From Deltaproteobacteria bacterium ADurb.Bin026 (GTDB lineage: Bacteria; Desulfobacterota; Syntrophorhabdia; Syntrophorhabdales; Syntrophorhabdaceae), in assembly GCA_002071245.1 (NCBI GenBank), contig MWEV01000012.1:1-7972 (forward strand): DNA of 7,972 nucleotides. Reading direction: 5' to 3'. Position numbers and translations under genes: made by a program. Positions 1 to 5,493 of this stretch are shown piece by piece. Every line of letters starts with the position of its first letter. The stretch's first letter is position 1. The notes under the pieces were generated by a model. It was not told where the DNA came from, did no database searches, and worked only from the letters and a program-made list of their open reading frames with translations.

Positions 1-55
1 ATATCCTTTTTGAAGTGCCTTTATGCCTATGCCGATGGATAGATGGGTTTTCCCC
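1..55 (-). pseudogene. istB: IstB, continuation beyond the RIT element (partial)
   Basis: On the minus strand this stretch continues Walker A: after the core it encodes KTHLSIGIGIKALQKGY, matching the helix that follows the P-loop in IstB and leaving the window at position 1. It is too short and too much at the edge to be called a gene by itself, but it proves that the RIT element sits inside istB and gives the exact insertion point. The rest of the ATPase domain should lie to the left of the window. Confidence 0.88.
50..55. repeat. 6-bp core (target repeat), left copy
   Basis: TTCCCC at the left junction is identical to 3527-3532. On the minus strand it reads GGGGAA and encodes the end of the istB glycine codon and the start of the lysine codon of Walker A. 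One copy exists in the reconstructed uninterrupted gene, so the second arose with insertion. By analogy with other tyrosine recombinase elements this is the probable crossover region. Confidence 0.8.
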
Positions 56-79
56 TTATGTAAAGCTTTACATAAGGGG
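52..79. repeat. Perfect 28-bp palindrome at the left end
   Basis: Bases 52-65 are the exact reverse complement of 66-79 with no spacer. The centre is AAGCTT; each half is CCCC followed by one TTATGTAAAG motif. It spans the host core (50-55), two back-to-back motif copies (56-65 and 66-75) and the first bases of the 36-bp repeat. No equivalent exists at the right end. In RNA it could fold as a hairpin, but no U tract follows, so it is listed as a recombination-site structure rather than a terminator. Confidence 0.85.
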
Positions 80-111
80 AATTATGCAAAGTAATCAGTT
101 ATGCAAAGTTG
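76..111 (+). repeat. RIT left terminal inverted repeat (36 bp)
   Basis: This pairs with 3497-3532 in inverted orientation, 35 of 36 bases matching; the only difference is C at 104 where the partner gives T. It contains two direct copies of TTATGCAAAG (82-91 and 99-108) separated by TAATCAG. The first six bases, GGGGAA (76-81), match the core sequence read on the minus strand. Unlike the right repeat, this one is not at the host junction: 20 bp of arm sequence (56-75) lie outside it before the host core. Confidence 0.93.
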
Positions 112-153
112 CAGGCGTAAACAGGCGGTATTGGCCTGCCTGCGCCCGATTAA
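109..153. other. GC-rich bulged hairpin in the left 45-bp spacer
   Basis: On the minus strand this spacer can fold with CAGGC pairing to GCCTG around CAATACC, extended by GCAGG pairing with CCTGC across a 6-base bulge. It lies directly downstream of the third recombinase gene. No run of T follows, so a rho-independent terminator is unlikely; it could stabilise the 3' end of the transcript or shape the DNA between motif copies. The right-end spacer has no similar structure. Confidence 0.35.
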
Positions 154-171
154 CTTTACATAAGCATACAG

Positions 172-1191
172 CTATCGACAGAGCCGCTGGAGCCAGTTCA
201 AAAGATCCTTATCTTCCTGCCAGGCAGGCACATCATCAACAACTGAAGGTGAGTAAGCCTTCTCCAGTGCCAGACGTTTTATCCGGTCATCCGCCCTGGC
301 ATAGATTTCACTTGTGGTAACGCTGGCGTGACCCAGAAAATCTCTGATATAAACCAAATTCACATTTGCCTGCAAAAGATGCATAGCCTTGGTGTGACGG
401 AAGACATGTGGCGATACCTTATCCGGCAAAAGGATGTTGCTTTGTTTTCTGACATCCTCTATATATTTGTCGATAATGTATGATATTCCTGCCCGTGTCA
501 GTTTCTGGCAGCGGCTATTAAAGAACAGGGGGTGATCCAATCTGTAATCAGCGGTGAGCTGTCTTTCTTCCAGATAATCTCCAAGTAGAGAAGCTGTCCT
601 GCTCATGAGCGGAACATGTCTTACCTTCCGTCCTTTCCCCTTAAGGGTAATGGTTGAGGGTTGTGCTAAACGGACATCACGGACCAGAAGATCAGTCAGC
701 TCGCTGACCCTTGCGCCGGAGTCATAGAGCACTGTAAGAACCAGTAGGTCCCGGCGACCGGCAGGGGTATTCCTGTCAGGCTGTTTCAGGATAGACTCCA
801 GCGCCTCTGTTGTGAGGTATGATATTGCCGGCTTCCCTGTTTTTTTCAGCGGGATGGCCAGTATCCGCTGGTGCATCAAGAGTCTTTCAGGCATTTCAGC
901 CTGTACATAGCGGAAGAAGGCATGGATGGCTGCCAGACGCTGGTTGCGGGTGGCAATACTACACTTGCGGGCAGCTTCGATCCAAGTCATGAACTCAAGT
1001 ACCAGATCATTATCAATATGGGACAGAGTTAAACATTCAGGGGAAATGTATTTTTCATCCTGACAAAAGGTCAAAAAAAGCTTGAAGGTATCCCGATATG
1101 AGGCAATGGTGTGAGGGCTTAAGTTTCTTATGCCCGGCAGATAAACGCTCAGGTAACCTGTCAGGTATCCGGCAAAATCTGTAGTTTTCAC
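172..1191 (-). CDS. RIT tyrosine recombinase, third gene of the trio
   Basis: This third tyrosine recombinase (339 residues) is the most XerC/XerD-like of the three. Residues about 8-110 form the core-binding domain (NLSPHTIASYRDTFKLFLTF is typical) and about 120-305 the catalytic domain. Catalytic residues are Arg161 (SGARVSEL), Lys184 or Lys186 (KGKGRKVR), His262 and Arg265 (PHVFRHT), His288 (LGHAS) and Tyr297 (EIYARA). A C-terminal tail after the tyrosine (about 40 residues, ending NWLQRLCR) may dock onto a partner subunit, as in other cooperating recombinases; that is inference. The start is GTG, overlapping the previous stop as GTGA, with a strong SD (AGGAGGTGA) just upstream inside the second gene. 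It is the last gene of the trio and ends 8 bp from the innermost repeat motif of the left end. Confidence 0.93.
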   Translation of the reverse strand: MKTTDFAGYLTGYLSVYLPGIRNLSPHTIASYRDTFKLFLTFCQDEKYISPECLTLSHIDNDLVLEFMTWIEAARKCSIATRNQRLAAIHAFFRYVQAEMPERLLMHQRILAIPLKKTGKPAISYLTTEALESILKQPDRNTPAGRRDLLVLTVLYDSGARVSELTDLLVRDVRLAQPSTITLKGKGRKVRHVPLMSRTASLLGDYLEERQLTADYRLDHPLFFNSRCQKLTRAGISYIIDKYIEDVRKQSNILLPDKVSPHVFRHTKAMHLLQANVNLVYIRDFLGHASVTTSEIYARADDRIKRLALEKAYSPSVVDDVPAWQEDKDLLNWLQRLCR

Positions 1192-2156
1192 TGGTCACCT
1201 CCTGGAAGGAGATATCCGAACTTTTTATCCATGGCTACTACAATATCAGGGTAAAGTTCTGCCGTGAGGCGCAGATAATGCTGGGTACCTTTGAGCCCTG
1301 TATGTCCGAGATAGGTGGACAGATAAGGAAGGGCAACGGTGAGATCAGTGCCGCTTCGCACCCAGCTTTTCAAACAGTGAACGGCAAACGTATGGCGAAG
1401 GTCATGAAGGCGCGGCCCCTTGCCTCTACCGCCGTGCGAGACCCCTGCCTCCCAGAGAAATCTGCGGAAGTAGTCATAGATTCTTTTTTCGGAGTATTGA
1501 CCACCGTGAGTAGATGGAAAGAAAACATGTTCAGGCTGTCTAACCGGGTGCATTGCCTCCATGTATATGCGGCACTTTTCGGCAAGAGACGGACTCATGG
1601 GGACAATCCTGTCCTTGTGGAACTTGCCGTTTCTGATGGTCAATATCCCCTCTTCCGTATTTACATCCCCTACAGTCAGGTTAAGTGCTTCAGATACGCG
1701 AAGCCCGCATCCATACAGCATTCTATAAAGCACAGGGAGGATAAGATGGCGATAAGGGCTGCTTTTTACAGGCAGACATCGATCTACCCGGCCAAGAAAT
1801 CCGGCAAGTTCTGCTTCAGTAAAAAGATAGGGTTGATAATTATTTGAATGGCTCAAACCGACATGGTTCGGGTATATGTATGCATAATATCCCAATCTGA
1901 CCATATATCTGGCCAGCATGCGAACGAGCCTGATCCTCCTGTTTTTTGCATCGTCAGACTCAAACAGCCTTTTTTCAGCCCACTCCATGGCCAGTTCCCG
2001 GGACAGGCATAACTGACAGTGGCCTCTCTCGATGCAGAATTTGTCGAAACGTTTAAGGGAAGCCGCTTGTTTTTGATATTTATATCCCAATGCCTGTCTT
2101 TCTAATACAAACCCTTTTATTATATCGGCAAAAACACTGGTATAGGTATTAGTCAT
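1188..2156 (-). CDS. RIT tyrosine recombinase, second gene of the trio
   Basis: This is a second full tyrosine recombinase, 322 residues if it starts at the ATG at 2156. The frame is open to an ATG at 2186 (332 residues), but the 2156 start has an SD-like GAGGTG about 8 bases upstream and overlaps the stop of the first gene by 8 bases (ATGACTAA), the usual pattern for translational coupling. With that numbering, the core-binding domain is about 5-100 and the catalytic domain about 110-305. Catalytic residues are Arg153 (CGLRVSEAL), Lys178 or Lys181, His251 and Arg254 (HDLRHT), His285 (LGHTG) and Tyr294 (TQHYLRL). A loop between the HxxR box and the GH box (KSWVRSGTDLTVALPYLS) is longer than in XerC/D, a trait also seen in Tn554-like transposases. 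The stop overlaps the GTG start of the third gene by 4 bases. Confidence 0.92.
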   Translation of the reverse strand: MTNTYTSVFADIIKGFVLERQALGYKYQKQAASLKRFDKFCIERGHCQLCLSRELAMEWAEKRLFESDDAKNRRIRLVRMLARYMVRLGYYAYIYPNHVGLSHSNNYQPYLFTEAELAGFLGRVDRCLPVKSSPYRHLILPVLYRMLYGCGLRVSEALNLTVGDVNTEEGILTIRNGKFHKDRIVPMSPSLAEKCRIYMEAMHPVRQPEHVFFPSTHGGQYSEKRIYDYFRRFLWEAGVSHGGRGKGPRLHDLRHTFAVHCLKSWVRSGTDLTVALPYLSTYLGHTGLKGTQHYLRLTAELYPDIVVAMDKKFGYLLPGGDQ

Positions 2157-3390
2157 GTTGGAACACCTCATCAGGATCAAGGGCACACTTTAACAGCCCT
2201 TCATAGTCAATCTTCAGATAAATGCCGGTGGATATGGTGCTCATATGACCTAATATCTCCGATATCACAGGTAGCGGAGTTCCTTGCTCCAGGAGAATCC
2301 CGGCCAGGGTATGTCTTAAGGAATGCATCCCGTGTGAAGCGCCTGTCCTGAGTTTGATACCGGCAAGACGAGTGTATTTGGTGATAATGTTATACAGGTT
2401 GGCATTGGTTCCAAAGGCTTCAAACGGTGCATTGTGACGGACAAAAAGATGGGGCGATTCGGTTTTAGGTCTGCCATTTTTAAGGTAGTCTATTATGGCC
2501 CAGCCGATATCGTCAAGTATGGGATAGCTTGTCCTCTGCTTTGTTTTGTGCTGTACAATGTCGATACTTTTGGTTGCCCAGTTCAGGTTGTTCAGCTTTA
2601 TTTCTTTAATATCTTTTATTCTCATGCCCAGCCTTGCCACCATTAAAAGAATGGCATAATCTCTTTTGCCGTTGGGGTTGCCCCTGTCCACTGACATGAG
2701 AAGGCGCCTAACATCTTCAGGTTTTAAGGTGCTCGGAATTCCGGGATAATGGGGCTGTTTCAGTTTTGGTACGTTACCCGACAGGTCTTTTTCGTGGTAG
2801 CCTTTAAGATATAGAAATGTTAAAAACGATCTCAGCGTTGTCAGAATGGCTGAAATGGATTTTCTGTGATAACCTGCGGTGGTTCTTATGTATTCCGACA
2901 GGTGATGGCAGTTCAGTGAAGAAAAAGAAGTTATCCCGTGATCATCCAGGTAATCAATGAATAACTCTGTTCGATAGACCCGTGACCGCATCCCTGATTC
3001 AGAGTAGTTCCGTTGCACACATTCTTTGTAGTAACCCTTCAATGCTTCTTCAAACTGGGGCGTCCTTTTATAAGGAATCCTGGTAGTTCTCCGTCTAAGA
3101 ATAGCACCATGCAATTGGTAATCTCCCAGAACACGCATAAAACGGGTCTCGTTTCTGAAAGAGTAGTGCAAAGAAGCCTTGTAGCTGTTCATATCAAACT
3201 TATAGTTCATCTGCAGGAATCTGTTACCCAGACCTTCTGAATAAATCCTTTCGCCTGCACTATCGGCAAATCTGACCAATCGGTTATAAAATCGTCGGTA
3301 GGTGGTGCGCGTGTTTTCTGAATAGTTTAATCTTTCAAGTTGTGCCAATACCTCTGATACGAGGTTCCTGATGGATCTTCCCTGATTCAT
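2149..3390 (-). CDS. RIT tyrosine recombinase, first gene of the trio
   Basis: This 413-residue tyrosine recombinase/integrase should cut and rejoin DNA through a 3'-phosphotyrosine link. An N-terminal SAM-like core-binding region spans roughly residues 110-205, preceded by an extra helical N-terminal part (1-105) that makes it longer than its two partners. The catalytic domain is about 220-400. Visible catalytic residues are Arg257 (in RLGMR), Lys282 or Lys284 (HKTKQR), His356 and Arg359 (HSLRH), His382 (LGH) and the nucleophile Tyr391 (GIYLKI). The ATG start is well supported: AAGGAGGG lies 5 bases upstream (3396-3403). It is the first gene transcribed after the right end of the element and overlaps the next gene. 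Its position and size match the first recombinase of RIT trios; its own role within the trio cannot be read from sequence. Confidence 0.93.
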   Translation of the reverse strand: MNQGRSIRNLVSEVLAQLERLNYSENTRTTYRRFYNRLVRFADSAGERIYSEGLGNRFLQMNYKFDMNSYKASLHYSFRNETRFMRVLGDYQLHGAILRRRTTRIPYKRTPQFEEALKGYYKECVQRNYSESGMRSRVYRTELFIDYLDDHGITSFSSLNCHHLSEYIRTTAGYHRKSISAILTTLRSFLTFLYLKGYHEKDLSGNVPKLKQPHYPGIPSTLKPEDVRRLLMSVDRGNPNGKRDYAILLMVARLGMRIKDIKEIKLNNLNWATKSIDIVQHKTKQRTSYPILDDIGWAIIDYLKNGRPKTESPHLFVRHNAPFEAFGTNANLYNIITKYTRLAGIKLRTGASHGMHSLRHTLAGILLEQGTPLPVISEILGHMSTISTGIYLKIDYEGLLKCALDPDEVFQHD

Positions 3391-3409
3391 AAAAGCCCTC
3401 CTTCAATTT

Positions 3410-3436
3410 GATGGATGCGCAAGCATCACATCCATC
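3410..3436 (-). promoter_or_regulatory. Leader hairpin upstream of the first recombinase gene
   Basis: GATGGATG (3410-3417) and CATCCATC (3429-3436) form an 8-bp perfect inverted repeat around an 11-base loop. In the transcript of the recombinase genes it sits 6 bases before the SD (AAGGAGGG, 3396-3403). It may affect translation initiation or mRNA stability of the first recombinase; it does not itself include the SD. Confidence 0.45.
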
Positions 3437-3444
3437 GTGAAGGA

Positions 3445-3450
3445 TTATGG
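3445..3450 (-). promoter_or_regulatory. Possible -10 box of the RIT recombinase genes
   Basis: CATAAT on the minus strand is the best -10-like hexamer in the 100 bp before the first recombinase gene. It overlaps the innermost motif copy (3445-3454). No good -35 is present: GCTTTA lies 16 bp upstream and TTTACA 14 bp upstream. If real, recombinase bound at the motif would block it, giving negative autoregulation. Confidence 0.25.
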
Positions 3451-3526
3451 AAAGAAATTCCATTGTAAAGCTTGTTATTTCAGATAGTTTTGTGCTCAAC
3501 TTTACATAACTGATTACTTTGCATAA
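3445..3526 (-). promoter_or_regulatory. Right-end array of putative recombinase binding motifs
   Basis: Three copies mirror the left end: 3517-3526 (minus, TTATGCAAAG), 3500-3509 (minus, TTATGTAAAG) and a one-base variant TTATGGAAAG at 3445-3454 (plus). Gaps are 7 bp and 45 bp, exactly as between the three inner copies on the left, including the flipped orientation of the innermost one. The sequence inside the 45-bp gaps is not conserved, so the spacing itself appears to matter. Confidence 0.7.
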
Positions 3527-3532
3527 TTCCCC
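3497..3532 (-). repeat. RIT right terminal inverted repeat (36 bp)
   Basis: The reverse complement matches 76-111 with one mismatch. It directly abuts istB sequence: bases 3527-3532 (TTCCCC) are both the outer end of the repeat and part of the istB P-loop codons. It carries motif copies at 3517-3526 and 3500-3509 on the minus strand, 7 bp apart. The first recombinase gene starts about 105 bp inside. Confidence 0.93.
3527..3532. repeat. 6-bp core (target repeat), right copy
   Basis: TTCCCC at the right junction is a direct repeat of 50-55. To its right lies istB sequence encoding GEPGT; to its left is the terminal motif copy CTTTGCATAA (3517-3526). Confidence 0.8.
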
Positions 3533-3855
3533 GTGCCCGGTTCTCCTATGAAAACTATATTTTTCTTTTCTTTTATAAACTGGCAGGTCGCACAGTCATT
3601 AATTGTTCTTTTGTCTATGGAAGGCTGGAAGGCAAAGTCAAATTCTTCTATGGTCTTGTAATAGGGAAGTTTCGATTTGCCCTGTCTTTTTTTATAACTG
3701 TTGTCTCTCCTGTTGTTTGCCTCATCTTCCAAAAGAAGCTCTATGACTTCCAGGTAGGACAGGTTTTTCTCTTTCGCATAGTTGATTCTTTCATCCAGAG
3801 AATTATAAATACCGGATAGTTTAAAATCTCTTAGTCTCTGTCTTACTATATTCAT
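3527..3855 (-). pseudogene. istB: IstB, 5' part (disrupted by the RIT element)
   Basis: IstB is the AAA+ ATPase that assists IstA in target choice and strand transfer. The N-terminal 109 codons are present: a helical N-terminal region (MNIVRQRLRDFKLSGIYNSL), the linker with FDFAFQPSIDKRTI, then the beta strand and Walker A start (IVFIGEPGTG). The reading frame then enters the RIT end and stops after four foreign residues (NYAK). The break lies in codon 110, the Walker A lysine. IstB proteins are normally about 250 residues, so the ATPase domain is lost. The start ATG overlaps the istA stop as ATGA, which implies coupled translation. Confidence 0.9.
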
Positions 3856-5240
3856 AATGTAACCTCAACGGGAAGAGTGTAAGAACCGTTTTCACATATT
3901 CTCTTTACCGTATGATAGTGATAAACCCTATAGGCAAGAGCCCTTTTACATGCCAGATCCACAATATCTTTCGGATACTTTTTTGTAAGAGATAGAATTC
4001 CCTTTACCGGTTTACCCCAGTAGTTTTTCTGCTCTTCCAGGATCAGAAAGAACAGTTGCAGTGCAAAAACTCCTATCTGAGCCATTTTTCTCTCATATTC
4101 CTCCTGGCACTGTGTTTCCGAGTATTGCTTATATTCAGGATAATGAGAGGGATCGGTGACGAATCCGCCCCTTCCATCTTTTCTCGGATGCAGTGCGATC
4201 CTGTTGCCTTTATAATAAATCCTGATCAGGGTATCGCTTGTTTCTATTTCCACTTCTTTGCCCACATATTCAAAAGGAACGGAATAATAGTTGTAATCAA
4301 CAAATACATGGCAGTCGTGATATACAATGCGGCTGCCTACTTTTACCAGACGGTAGGGTGATTCAGGCAGTGGTAGAAGTTTGCCTTTTTCTTCCGATTC
4401 AAATACTTCAAGAGGAACTTTTCTTGTAGTGCCGTGTATCCTCCTGTTTGCCTTATCTGTCCATTCCGAGAGCTTTTTGTTGCAATCCCCGCCATCCCGG
4501 AATGTTCTGCCTTTAAAAAAGTTGCCCTTTACATACTGTATGCCCGATTCAACTTTTCCTTTATCATTGGGATGATATATTCTACAGGGAAGAGGTTTGA
4601 ATCCATAGTAATCGGCAAAGTCCTTATACATCCTCTGATATACAGGTTCATAGAAGTTGGCTTCAAGGATAGCTGCTTTGAGGTTGTCTATTTTTACTAT
4701 CTGAGGTATGCCTCCAAAATATTCAAAGGCACGTATATGGCATAGGATAAAGGTCTCTACCTTCTGATTATAGACTTTTTCATAATAATCGAATCTGCTG
4801 TAACTTAACCTCATGTTGAAGACCCATGTTTTTCTTAATTTGCCTTCATTGTCCTTTGTTTTGCCGACATAGCCGAAATCAACCTGGGCCTCTTCACCGG
4901 GCAGGGTATGTATCCGTACAAATATATCTTCTCTCTTCTTTAATTCACCGACATGCTGCTTTACCACCGAATAGGAACCGGCAAAACCTGTTGCTATAAG
5001 TTCTTCATGTATTCTTACAGCGCTTAAGTCTTTTTCCAACAGACTGAGTATCCTTTCTTTATACGGGTCTAAAATGCTTTCTCTTTCTTTCATATGGGGA
5101 CTATAGATTCCCTTTTTGATATCACTTATTACCTTGTCCACGGTTTTCCAGTCATGGCCGGTTGTTCTGGCTATTTCGCTTTTATTATGTCCCAATTCCC
5201 ATAGTGTCTTTATCGTTGTGTACATTGCCGCCTCCAGCAT
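3852..5240 (-). CDS. istA: IS21-family transposase IstA
   Basis: IstA is the DDE transposase of IS21 elements; it cuts the ends and joins them to the target selected by the ATPase IstB. The 462 residues are in the family range. An N-terminal helix-turn-helix lies at about 8-40 (ELGHNKSEIARTTGHDWKTV), a second DNA-binding segment at about 60-105, and an RNase H-fold catalytic core at about 110-245 with Asp121 (QVDFG), Asp185 (KIDNLK) and Glu231 (PNDKGKVES). The C-terminal part is the usual beta-rich and helical region. The ATG at 5240 follows AAGGAGGG closely; a second in-frame ATG at 5225 (residue 6) has GGAG about 8 bases upstream and could also serve. Its TGA overlaps the istB start. No frameshift is visible, so this gene is intact although its partner is not. 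Confidence 0.93.
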   Translation of the reverse strand: MLEAAMYTTIKTLWELGHNKSEIARTTGHDWKTVDKVISDIKKGIYSPHMKERESILDPYKERILSLLEKDLSAVRIHEELIATGFAGSYSVVKQHVGELKKREDIFVRIHTLPGEEAQVDFGYVGKTKDNEGKLRKTWVFNMRLSYSRFDYYEKVYNQKVETFILCHIRAFEYFGGIPQIVKIDNLKAAILEANFYEPVYQRMYKDFADYYGFKPLPCRIYHPNDKGKVESGIQYVKGNFFKGRTFRDGGDCNKKLSEWTDKANRRIHGTTRKVPLEVFESEEKGKLLPLPESPYRLVKVGSRIVYHDCHVFVDYNYYSVPFEYVGKEVEIETSDTLIRIYYKGNRIALHPRKDGRGGFVTDPSHYPEYKQYSETQCQEEYERKMAQIGVFALQLFFLILEEQKNYWGKPVKGILSLTKKYPKDIVDLACKRALAYRVYHYHTVKRICENGSYTLPVEVTL

Positions 5241-5243
5241 TTT

Positions 5244-5271
5244 CCCTCCTTGATGTAATAATCAAGGAGGG
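5244..5271 (-). promoter_or_regulatory. Hairpin covering the istA ribosome binding site
   Basis: CCCTCCTTGAT (5244-5254) and ATCAAGGAGGG (5261-5271) are a perfect 11-bp inverted repeat around a 6-base loop. In an istA mRNA, the arm at 5254-5244 contains the SD (AAGGAGGG), followed by three bases and the ATG at 5240. A transcript that includes both arms would hide the SD. The upstream arm lies right after the -10 box, so a transcript starting there would lack most of it. The same arrangement protects IS10 and IS50 transposase genes from read-through transcription; its use here is inferred. Confidence 0.65.
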
Positions 5272-5277
5272 ATTATA
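5272..5277 (-). promoter_or_regulatory. Putative istA -10 box (TATAAT)
   Basis: A perfect TATAAT on the minus strand ends one base before the hairpin arm, predicting a start near 5265. No good -35 sits 16-18 bp upstream (the region reads CTCTAAATC), so it is weak as it stands. In IS21 itself a strong junction promoter forms when two ends abut; whether that applies here cannot be judged with one end missing. Confidence 0.45.
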
Positions 5278-5309
5278 TCAGGTTAATAAGCCTGATTTAG
5301 AGAATTCCT

Positions 5310-5345
5310 GCTATGGAATTTTCACTGCCGCCGGCTATGGAATTT
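5310..5345 (-). repeat. Direct repeats near the istA-side end of the IS21 element
   Basis: GCTATGGAATTT occurs at 5310-5321 and 5334-5345, 24 bp from start to start, about two helical turns apart. IS21-family ends commonly carry several such spaced repeats to which IstA binds. The inner copy also pairs with AATTCC at 5303-5308 as a small inverted repeat. The stretch from here to about 5493 contains no other convincing gene. Confidence 0.5.
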
Positions 5346-5493
5346 ATTTTACCTTTGAGGGTAGATGATGACCATGTTCTGGATACTTGTTGCTGCTGTG
5401 GTCACTGCTGTTCTGATTTACCGTGTATTTCGATCTTACGGCAAAACCAGTGGTAGCTCTATACGCTCGGAAAAAATGGCCGATGTGGTACAT

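Larger units (their letters stand above)
56..163 (+). promoter_or_regulatory. Left-end array of putative recombinase binding motifs
   Basis: Five exact copies of TTATGYAAAG lie here: 56-65 (+, Y=T), 66-75 (-, T), 82-91 (+, C), 99-108 (+, C) and 154-163 (-, T). The last three have gaps of 7 bp and 45 bp and are mirrored at the right end. The pair at 66-75 and 82-91 is inverted around a 6-bp centre (GGGGAA), the arm-spacer-arm layout of tyrosine recombinase core sites. The motifs are visible directly; binding is inferred. Confidence 0.7.
56..3532 (-). mobile_element. Recombinase-in-trio (RIT) element inserted in istB
   Basis: A compact element of about 3.48 kb (counting one copy of the core) holds nothing but three overlapping tyrosine recombinase genes and its two ends. 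This matches the known RIT organisation, related to the tnpA/tnpB part of Tn554. The boundaries are direct: the istB reading frame stops matching at the right end and resumes at the left end, and the 6-bp core TTCCCC is present once at each junction (50-55 and 3527-3532). Removing the element plus one core restores G-T-G-K-T-H across the P-loop. A 36-bp inverted repeat with one mismatch marks the ends, and the left end has 26 bp extra. All three enzymes keep their catalytic residues and no frame is broken, so the copy may be active. That the core is the crossover region is inferred. There are no passenger genes. Confidence 0.9.

Noticed and set aside
52..79. Palindrome as a rho-independent terminator for the recombinase genes
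   Set aside because: The stem is AT-rich, is not followed by a T tract on the minus strand, and its halves coincide with the recombinase-site motif.
56..163. Repeated 10-bp motifs considered as a CRISPR array or plasmid iterons
   Set aside because: The units are too short and irregularly spaced for CRISPR, and there is no replication gene. The mirrored arrangement at the ends of a recombinase element explains them better.
15..320. Open frame of 101 codons on the + strand at the left end
   Set aside because: It crosses the istB fragment, the RIT end and the third recombinase gene, has no recognisable domain and no SD. It is a shadow of the minus-strand content.
1278..1847. Open frame of 189 codons on the + strand inside the second recombinase gene
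   Set aside because: It lies entirely opposite a recombinase gene with all catalytic residues; its composition is low in recognisable motifs and it has no SD.
172..3390. Integron or phage integrase cluster
   Set aside because: There is no integron-specific insert in the recombinases, no gene cassettes and no phage genes. Three overlapping recombinases within inverted repeats fit a RIT element.
4056..4745. Several + strand frames opposite istA
   Set aside because: All are antisense to a transposase with a clear DDE triad and none shows a domain.
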